Of a stretch of 64,000 nucleotides of DNA, positions 54,957 through 64,000 are shown piece by piece. The stretch covers positions 2,152,194 through 2,216,193 of the forward strand of contig SSBO01000012.1 of assembly GCA_005281725.1 (NCBI GenBank), read 5' to 3'. Position numbers and translations under genes: made by a program. Source of the DNA: Wuchereria bancrofti. Lineage: Eukaryota; Nematoda; Chromadorea; Rhabditida; Onchocercidae. The notes beneath the pieces were generated by a model, which had not been told where the DNA came from, ran no database searches, and saw only the letters and a program-made list of their open reading frames with translations. Each line of letters starts with the position of its first letter. Position 1 is the stretch's first letter.

Positions 54957-57168
54957 GAAGGTATTCATAAAAAAGCTATCCAGAACAAAAGTTCAACTCG
55001 TACTGTCCATCATTATATCCAAGTTCAGTGGGTTTTTCCGGAACGTGAATCGATGATATGGTATGCATATAAGCTAGCTACAATTGCTCATGATATTTTA
55101 CATTTCTAGATGAATGAAGCCATCGTAGAATTTCTGAATTTCCCAAAAAAAAAATTATTCAAAACAGAAACAAAAGTTGAGCAGGTCGATTCATTTTTTG
55201 TTTCGTTTTGTTTTGTTTTTTTAAGTATCCGGAGTTTTTGGCTTTATTCACGGAACTTTTTTCTCTTCTGAAATCGTTATAACATTATTGTTTTTGTAAT
55301 ATTAGTCATACTGTTACCGCAAAAAAAAATTCTTCAGCACAATTTCATGATGAACATGATTACTGTAATCACTAGGACAAATATGCTTTATGTACTGTGT
55401 CATTTCAAGTATGGTAACATTTTGCTACAAGTGCTATCCCTGTTACACTGTTACACTTTAACTCTTTGAGATTCTTGACAAGTTTTTACTTTCGTTTCTT
55501 ACAAAATATCTACCAGTAGTATGATGATAATAATAATTAGTTATTTTAGTAACAATCAATAGTAATGAGTTACAGGTAAGCCATAATGAGGTGTCATATG
55601 GTTACAGTATGTTTATTTATTTGGTGTTGTTGACAATATTATATTGAATTGTTATGCCTTCTTCATTCATTCTAGTCTAATTATGCTTTGACATAAGTCG
55701 ATCTGTTTTACTTCCTTTCTTTCTTCCTTCCTGTTTTTAAATGATTGTGATTTGTTGCTACTCGATTATACTTAATCAACTAGCAAAAATCAATCGATTT
55801 TTTCATTTGGTTATTGTTTACTGTTCTGTCTATTATATATTTGTTGAAGAATTAACAAACTGTGCATATCTACTGGTCTTGCAGTGACATATACTTTGCT
55901 ACAATGCTATATACCCCATTTAACTTATATTTATTCATTGCTTTTATTTTTGCAATCGATGATTTTTTTTTTTATATCTGCAATATTTTAAGGTAGCTAT
56001 ACATATCGAACTGGAAAGAAATTTGGCATAATCGTTGGATAAAAATAAGCCAATTCTTTCTTGCTAGGTTTTTCGTACTAATTTGTGACAACTTTTTTTT
56101 TCTTTTTCAAACATTTTTTGTAAAAATTCCCATTGGTCAGTTTTCAGTTTAAATTTTTGTCCTTACAAAAAAAGCCAATTTGTCTTTCTTCCTTTTCTTT
56201 TTTTGTCGTTAATTTTTTTTTCTTCCGGTCACTTTTCTTTGAGATATTTTTTGACGGTTTGGTTTTTACCAGCTGTCCATGTTGTGCGTTCAGTTTCGAT
56301 TCGTGTCTTTTTTTATTTTATTTTTTTTTTTTTTTAAATAATCTTTTGATTATCTTTATTAGTGTAATTTTTATTGTTTATTCATATTTTGTTTGAAGTA
56401 TCTCATCAATAAGTTGTCTTTCCACTTGTTTCTGTGCATACCATGCTAATGCAAACGTAGCCATACCTTTTCTGTTTTTTTTTTCCATCCTATGCACGAC
56501 AATTTAGATGATTTTCTTTTTTTGTTTTCGTGTATTTTATTCTAAAAGACTTAACATTTTTTTTTTCATGCATGTTGTATTAATGTATAATAATGACGAC
56601 AGACTAGCCTTTTCAAAGTTAATTTGCTAGAAACAGTGCACTTAATTACTAAAAGTAATTGGTACATTTTAAATTTGTGGATATCATGTGTAAAATGTAC
56701 AAACTGATGTGCAAAATATATAAACCTTATTATAATTCATTTAATCAATTAATTAATTAAATTGAAAAAGTGGTAAATGTATTCAAAAGAGTGTCAATCT
56801 TTTAATAAATAATACAATGCAAAAAGATGTTTAATGATATACGAAAAAGGTGGACAGTTTATTAACACGATGTAATTAATGCCCTTACCAGATTTAATCA
56901 AAGAAATATAGCAATTAATTGAGGACAAGAATGAATAGAAAGAACATTAGATGATGTGTTATATCAACAGAACTCATCTTCATTCAACAAGAAAAGAAGT
57001 AATTGGTAGCTCAATGATTGAATAATTGCATGTAGAGATGGATTCATGATGTAGAATCGGGTCACACTTCCTCCATCCTTTTTTAGCCATGCATTTGCTG
57101 GTACGTATTGCTACTTACGTCCCTTAATACCAACTTTTCGAGGATAACACTGAATTTTGTCACCTTTC
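54957..57168. other. Intergenic region and 3' UTR of the zinc-finger gene
   Basis: About 2.2 kb of T-rich and A-rich sequence. No homology-supported exon is present. The plus-strand open frame at 56133-56396 is phenylalanine-rich because of T runs and is not a gene. Confidence 0.65.
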
Positions 57169-60100
57169 ATGATCTCATTCAACCAGTTCAAATTAATTTT
57201 CATTCTTGTTTTATTATTTTATCCTACATTTATCATTGGTTAGTGTATTTTATTTATATTTTATATTATTTTGCCATCACTTAAAAGGTAACTTCAATTG
57301 ATTCTAAGATATTGGGTTATGCATTTATTTTAATTGATAAGTCCTAATGAATTGAAGTAGGTATTTGTTTTAATCATTTTCTTAATTTGCATTCTGCAAA
57401 GGAAAAATAATCTTCACTCCAATTCGTAATCATCCATAGGCATGAAGTGTTCCTCACGAAATAAGATAATTTATGTTCGAAGCGAAGGTTACTATTCAAC
57501 GGAAAGAGAACAAGCAGTATTTAAAGATTTAACACTTTCGGAATGTGCTGATCGATGTACATTCAAAATACAGGTGCAAGAAAATTCTTGAATTATTAGC
57601 TTTAGTTGAAGTATTACTGATGAAACAAATAACTTTGAACATAAAAAATCTCACAATAAATTTCAAATAATTTCAAATTTCCATACAATAAAACAAGAAT
57701 AGTTTAACTAATTTAATTAAATTATTCAATAATTATATCAATTCGCTGTAATGAATTGTGTAGTTTTTTTGAAAGCAAAGGAAATGAAATTAGAAATGGA
57801 TTAAAGCAATACCCATAATTACGTAATTTCCTATCCTTATCATTTTTTAATTGCAAATCATTACCATGTGCTATTTTGAAAGGAACTTATCACATACGCT
57901 TGCATTCATCCGCTGTATAATTTTTAATTTCTTTAGGGAGTAAATTGCACCTCATTTGAATACGATGCAATACAATTGAGATGTGTACTGAAAGAGGGTT
58001 ACGGAAATATGATGAGTGATGGTAGTATGTTACCATTGAAAACTCTTCGTAATATATCATTATTTCAGCAACTCTGTCTTCCTGGTATGGTAATTTTTAA
58101 AATAACTTTGAGAGTATGATTTTTTCCAAAACTTTTGTAGCTAAGAAAAAAGTCTATGAAGAAGAAAATACACTTTTATGCTTTACATCCTGAATTCATA
58201 GTTGACTTTTAAAATAGAGGTTTCCCGAGTAGAATTGATTTTAAGCGAACATCAAATGATTTTATGGTCACTGATCTTATGCTTATTCTAACTGCTTTTT
58301 CTTTCCTTTCCCTCCTCCGTTTCCTTCTACTTACCTATCATTCAGGATTGTTTCTGCTATAAAAACTATAACTGTATTGTTAGTGAAAAAGGTTAGAGAC
58401 AAATGTTGTTAACGGAAGCTTTCAAAATCGTCAATGAAATGAACTGACAAATGATCCAAATTGAGTAACTGAAAATCGATAGTGAAACAATTTTAAGTAT
58501 GGAAAATTTTTACAATGGTTAAAATAATGGTTAAACTTTTTTTATTTAAAAATGTTTTTGGAGATACTTCAGAGGAACACATATGTCCATCGCCATATAT
58601 CTTCGAACGTCTTCCGAGACATGTTCTGATGGGAATCGCCAAAGAGGTTTGTTTGTTTGCTCCTCCATTTTGCTTCTCAAGAGGGAAAGACATGAAATGA
58701 AATGAAAGACTGCATTTTTTTGAATCAATATTGTCGTATTGTCCTATTGTGAATTTTGCATAGGTATACTCTCGAAGTATTATAGGTAATGCAAGTTGGA
58801 TCTATAGAGGAATGTTTAAACATGTGCTTAGCTGCTAAAATGATAATAGAAATCGAGTGCAGGTATGATTATACTGCAAGATTTTAAATTTGTTAAATTT
58901 AACATCCAAAAAAATTAGATGTTTTTTAGAAAATAGCGTATATTTCTATATCTGAAATTGTTACTCATTTTCTAGCCAATGTTGGAGTAAAGTAACTCCT
59001 AGAAACTAATTTCATTATAAGAGTAAAAATTTATTTTAATAGTGTAACTATATTTTTATTTCTTAAAAATAGTTGAGAAAAATGCGATAAGCGTAAGCTT
59101 TCTTAGCAATCTTTTGATCACACTATGATGCAATTTCTGAAATGAAAACTATTCAGGTCAGTAATGTATTACTATGATACCGGGGAATGTATTCTGAATG
59201 ATGAGAATCGAGCAACAAGTACAGGTATGATAACTAATGATACAATGGATATGCGGGTGGATTATTTCGAAAATACTTGCTTCGACGGTACTTTTCTTTT
59301 TTTCATTATGTTATTATTCTTTTGGCAAATAACTTTGAATGAATGATAGTGTACCTTCATTCCATAACGATATTCTTTTTTTTTTTTCTTCTTTTTTGGA
59401 AGAGTTGATTTTGAAAACGATGAAGTAGTATTTAGGTATCATTACAATATCTGTCTTATCATTTTTTTCAATCATAACTTATCAAATGGAAATTGTAGGT
59501 AGTATCTGACTTTTTTTCCTATTTTTCTGATGAAAATTTGGCCGTAGATAACAGAACATGATGTTGACAATTTCTACTTTTAGAATCCTATAGGAATTGA
59601 ATTCAGTGAATGTATTATGGAATTAAGCAAATGAAAACTTTTTCATTAAATATACGAATAATTTATCATTTTTTATGAATTTCATGTTTTCAGTGCAGTG
59701 TTCAACTGATTTTACTGCGCATTGGGTCAAAGTGGGAAGATTCACAATCAGTGGTGATAAATCGAATCTTGTAATGAAGCAAGTGACTAAGGAACAATGC
59801 TTCAATTATTGTCTTGTACCTAATATGAATCTCTTTCTAGATATTTTTGGGAAAAAAAAATTAAATTAGCTGATTAACAAGCCTTTGAAAATTTCCAGAT
59901 CTTTTTTTAAATGTAATTACTGAAATAAATGTCTTGGTCCTCCTGATTTGAATAGGTATCATCTAATTTTTCATTTTTTCCAGGAAAACAAAATTGATGA
60001 TCAACGTTTTCCATGCAAATTGTACGCATATAATGAAAATAGAATGACATGCCATTTGACTTCAGAATCCGGTCTGATACATTCAACCACATTTGATGAT

Positions 60101-63100
60101 AATCAAAAGATATATGATGATTCAGAAAAATATGACTATTATGAGAAAATTTGTCTGAAAGGTAACTGAACACAAAATATATCCTACATAGTAACAAAAT
60201 TTTGAAGCATTGCTTGCTAATCAACTAGCTTTATTGAAATGTATTGTGAAAAGATAATTTCTACAAGTCGAACAAAATAGTTAATAAATGAGCGATTCAA
60301 GCAAACAAGATAGCTGACTGAATCAGAATTTTCACACAAATCTCGGACTTTATTCTTCCTTTTTTCATTTGTTCTTTTCAAATGATTAAATTTTAATTTT
60401 TTCTATCTCCAGGTTTAATGCGATGTCAGGATAGCAGTTTTGAACATGTTGCAAATCATGCTTTATTAAATATCGGAAATAAGGTTGACTATTTTTCGTC
60501 TCTATGTTAACCATCTTTGATATATGATCATTTAAATTTTGAAATTTATAATATTACAGGTGATAACAACAAGTATGACAAGCTGCTTAGAAATCTGTTT
60601 ACGTTCTGGTAAACAATGCAGTTCAGTGATGTTTTTTAAGGATAAGGTGATAATTAATGTTCATTAATATATTAGTTGGCAGTTATTTTTTATATTTTCA
60701 TAAATAGATAAATAATTGGTTAGATAGAGAAGGATAATAGATGAAATGCAAAAAGATAAATGTTATCAGTGAAAGGAAACTATATTCATAAGTACGAACA
60801 TGGGGAGATTATGAACTTTTTAGGATGAGTGTGTTCTGAGCAAGAGAAGTCAGTATTCAAGTAATGAACAACTTCGATACTTTCCGGAAGTTAGTGTTTT
60901 CAAGGATTATTTCTAGTCAAAATATCTTATGCAAATTGATTTCACACCGGTAATAAAGTCCAATAATATTTCAGTGCATTTTTATGGATAAATTAATGGT
61001 AGAAGCGATGCTAAAGTTTCTTCTGAAGCAAATTTACATTTAAATGGATGCATAAATCGAAAAGTTTCTTGAAATGATAACGAACTGATAAGTACTTGTT
61101 GCAGGTGGATTATTTCGATAATGTGTGTGATTATAGAGTTGCTATAAACGTGTCTCTGGAAAATAAAATAATCGAAATTTCAACGCCAATACCAGCAATG
61201 CACAGACAGTTAAACGGTATCAAAAATTTGTGATTATATGGAACATGATTTTTATCATTTACTAATAATTTTGATTCGTTTGATATCAATAAGCATGAAA
61301 GCCATGATGTTGAAGCAACTGATGAAAGTTGTATTATAATCATTTGCTGGATGTTTATGAAACAGAAATTGAAGTAGATAAAAATGTTCAAATTTTAGTG
61401 AAAGAATACAAAAGAAAATTTTTAAATAAATAAAAAATATCGTATTCAGAACTGGAAACAGAATGTGGCGCAGCTGGCATTTTAATATCTGTATTGTTTT
61501 CTAAACCAACAGTTGGCGCAATATTTATCAAGGATCATTTTGCAACATGCCGCTCTGAATTTAACAATGCAATGAATGCAACAATGGAAATTGCACTGTC
61601 CACTCTTCGTCAAGATAATCCACCGTGTCCTGGCTATGAAACTGTTCCTTTTATCGTAATTTCACCTCAAATTTTTGATTTGTCAAAATGTTCGCTTTAG
61701 GAGGATTGCAATTAATATTACAGTATTCTAAAAAACTTAAATTTATAGTGGTTATCATACAAGTTTAATTGCAAATTATTGTGCTAATCATATCTGTATT
61801 CTTTTACTTCATATGGTCTGATTATGTTTAGAATCCCTCAACTTGGTCTTTCATTGTGGTAGTTCAAAAAAACGGTTTGGGAATACCAGGACTGATGACC
61901 GATGAAGATCGAGTATTCAATATTACATGCGATTACTCAAACGGTCAAACTACGAATGATTCGGCTGAAGATAGCATGTATATTAATTAGCATTTATTAA
62001 CATATTATGATAGCTGCTGAAAGTTAGATTAGATTATTTTTTTTTGTTTGTAATGTATGTTTTTAATTTGATGTGAAAAAATATTGGATAATAAGTATTC
62101 AAGAAGTTGAAACTATGCTAATTTCAATTAATTAAATGAATTTAAGAGAAAATTTGTATAAAAATTGCAGTACTTATTGTAATTTCATCACAGACTTTTA
62201 CAAGATGTATCACGAGATTGGTTATCTACTACCTCTTCTAATGATGTACGATTGACGGTATTCCGTGGTGACCAACCGGTGAGTACCGCTGTAATGGGTG
62301 AAGAATTGGAGATGAGATGGACAGTGATGCAAGACCGCATGGATAATATTGGATTGTTTGTAAATCGATGTATCGCAGAACGTTTGGATGGAACACCACC
62401 ATTACCACCTCCACTTACGCTTATTGCTGACGGGCAAGTATTATTTACTCGTTGTCATTCTTATCACTTCTTCTCTAAACTTTTTCATACCTTGGATAAG
62501 TTAGTCCTATTCTTAACTATTGAAACCTAAAAGTAGCCAGAGATCAACGAGTACCCAAAGTATTATTGAAAGCTGTTAATAGGTAAAAAAAATTCTATGT
62601 TTACTTAAAGAATTTTTAGGTGTATTGACAGTAAAGTAAGCCGTTTGCTAATGCAACATCCAATTACACAATTTGATGGTGGTTTAAGGACTAAAATTAA
62701 AGTTTTTCGGTTTGACGGATCACGTCGTGTTCGAATCCTTTGTTCTGTGGATATTTGTATTGAAGAGTGTTTACCGGTCTGTGTTTCATTACTTTGAATT
62801 TTTAACGTGAGAAAGGGGATTAGATGTTTTGCTTCGATTTGACGGAACACGTCATGTTCGATTCCTTTGTTGAGATAGCAAAAAAGGAGCATGGTAAGGT
62901 TGAAAAAGGTTGTAAACAAATTCTAGTTTTTTAGTGAGAGTAAATTTAATCTAAGGTTTCGTACCATTGAGTTATAGTTATAAGTGTAAAACGAAATGAA
63001 TATTACGTATTGCCAAAATTTCCTGAACAGCTCAATACTTGTACTAAAAATAAGCGTGCTGCTCTTTCAAGTTGCCATTTATCAGTTGCGTAATAGTTGG

Positions 63101-64000
63101 TGGCGCAAAAATTACATACACTAGCAAAAATTATGAATTATAGGTTACTTGTGATAAAGAAGTAAATGGCAGTTTGACAAATCGTGATAAGAAAAAACGG
63201 GAAACTTTTGCTTTCCCGACTCAACAGGTAAAATTATTCGATTTTTTGCAAAACATTGCGAACTTTCAGGAGTCAAATTAATTGCAACTGTTAAATTAAT
63301 GCCTCATAATAAGCAAGTTTTGCATATGACACGAATTTGCTTAAAATTTAATTTAGACCTCACACCAACGAATTAAACGAGAGATTATCATTGGGACTTT
63401 TACGATTGTCGAAGAAAATGGCGATCTAGTAGTTAACGAAAATGTAACGAAAATTGATGAGCAATCATTAAATGAGAGTAAGCTAATTTCGGAATTTTTT
63501 GAATTGTTTTATTCAAGAAAAAGAATTTAATTTACTTCGCCAACTTTCAGCTTCACTTTTTAATGAACAAAACATCTGAAATTACATACTTTTGAAGCTA
63601 CCGCTACTTTTTATATTCGTCTATTTTCGATTGAATTTTAAATGATTTGCAGATATGGTACCATTGCAGTTTCCTGATGACAATCAATTTTGTGTTCAGA
63701 ATTTCTTATTTTTCATTCTTATAGCAGTTACATTAATACTTTTAACCACACAAATCTTTCTGCTATGTAAGTATATGTGGCTTAAAACTCAAGAACCTGT
63801 TTCTTCTGGTAAGCCGTTATTTTTTTTTTATTAACATTTCTCAAAATTTTGTAAACATCTATGCATATTATTAAGGATGAAAATTACTTATTTGCCACTA
63901 ATTTATGTTTACAATATTTCGCCATCCGTCGCCTCTACTGATTTTACAAAAAAAAAAATTCAGGTAATGAACGAAACTGTAATATCACATCAACTCCTCA
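57169..64000 (+). CDS. PAN/apple and ZP-domain transmembrane protein (NOAH/LET-653 type), 3' end missing
   Basis: Apical-matrix protein of epidermis or sensory-organ type. Exon 1 (57169-57238) encodes a signal peptide, MISFNQFKLIFILVLLFYPT. Four PAN modules follow: 57440-57573 with 57937-58084; 58573-58646, 58786-58862 and 59157-59287; 59694-59814 with 59984-60161; 60413-60483, 60560-60646, 60824-60889 and 61105-61216. Each has the C...(S/T)xxxCxxxC...C pattern, e.g. LTLSECADRC, GSIEECLNMCL, VTKEQCFNYCL. The ZP domain starts at 61450 (TECGAAGILISVLFSKP) and continues in 61832-61977, 62194-62433, 62541-62582 and 62620-about 62779 (FRFDGSRRVRILC, DICIEECLP). Exon 63144-63227 has KKKR and 63357-63477 has RIKR, both furin-like sites. 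Exon 63653-63808 holds a membrane helix (FLFFILIAVTLILLTTQIFL). The final exon seen starts at 63964 and runs off the window. Noah-1/noah-2 or let-653 orthology is not resolved. Confidence 0.9.
62434..62540 (+). other. GC-AG intron in the PAN/ZP gene
   Basis: The frame LTLIADG joins DQRVPKVLLKAV only if the intron begins GCAAGT at 62434 and ends CCAG at 62540. A GT four bases later (62438) would break the frame with every nearby acceptor. GCAAGT is the usual sequence of GC donors. Confidence 0.65.
62832..62871 (+). pseudogene. Decayed duplicate of a ZP exon fragment in an intron
   Basis: Forty bases match the upstream exon at 62705-62744 with about five changes. The copy still reads LRFDGTRHVRFLC against FRFDGSRRVRILC, then stops at TGA. 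It follows an AG at 62823-62824, so it might once have been an exon. Confidence 0.7.

Noticed and set aside
56133..56396. Phe-rich 87-codon frame in the 3' region of the zinc-finger gene
   Set aside because: It is generated by T-rich sequence, with no homology.
62730..62745. GTTCGAATCC, a tRNA T-loop-like string
   Set aside because: It lies within the ZP-coding exon in frame, and no acceptor stem or anticodon arm surrounds it.

Overview
The window is nuclear DNA of a nematode, most likely a filarial worm (Onchocercidae). It is strongly AT-rich. Its genes are cut into many short exons with GT...AG introns of about 100 bp to 1.7 kb, and several start codons lie 2-26 bases after a TTTCAG/TTTTAG-like acceptor, as expected for spliced-leader trans-splicing. 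An intron holds a broken, bacterial-style ankyrin-repeat fragment like those of Wolbachia, which points to a filarial lineage; that assignment is inference.

Layout. 1-127: the tail of an unidentified + strand gene. 2535-9737 (+): an oligopeptidase-A-like M3 protein with a mitochondrial-type N-terminus and all recognised zinc ligands replaced; the ankyrin pseudogene lies antisense in its 1.16 kb intron. 10161-16276 (-): msh-2, convergent with the M3 gene. 17311-about 19575 (-): an RNase H2 subunit B-like gene, head to tail with msh-2. 19.6-22.7 kb: intergenic. 22735-31924 (+): fibulin-1, with two phase-matched alternative 3' ends (C-type and D-type). 33272-35345 (-): a COX18/OXA1-family inner-membrane insertase. 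36293-39776 (+): COP9 signalosome subunit 4, divergent from cox-18. 39.8-49.2 kb: a 9.4 kb stretch rich in simple repeats with no convincing gene. About 49175-54956 (+): an eleven-finger zinc-finger protein. 57169 to the window end (+): a PAN/ZP-domain transmembrane protein of the NOAH/LET-653 type, cut by the window edge.

How they relate. These are housekeeping and matrix genes, not one pathway. MSH2 and RNase H2 both act on replication errors (mismatches, misincorporated ribonucleotides), so their tandem order may reflect co-transcription. Fibulin-1 and the PAN/ZP protein are both extracellular-matrix proteins but are unlinked. Exon limits were set by hand from splice signals and reading phase. 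For fibulin-1, csn-4 and the zinc-finger gene every listed junction is phase-consistent; the M3 gene and the PAN/ZP gene each need a GC-AG intron to stay in frame.
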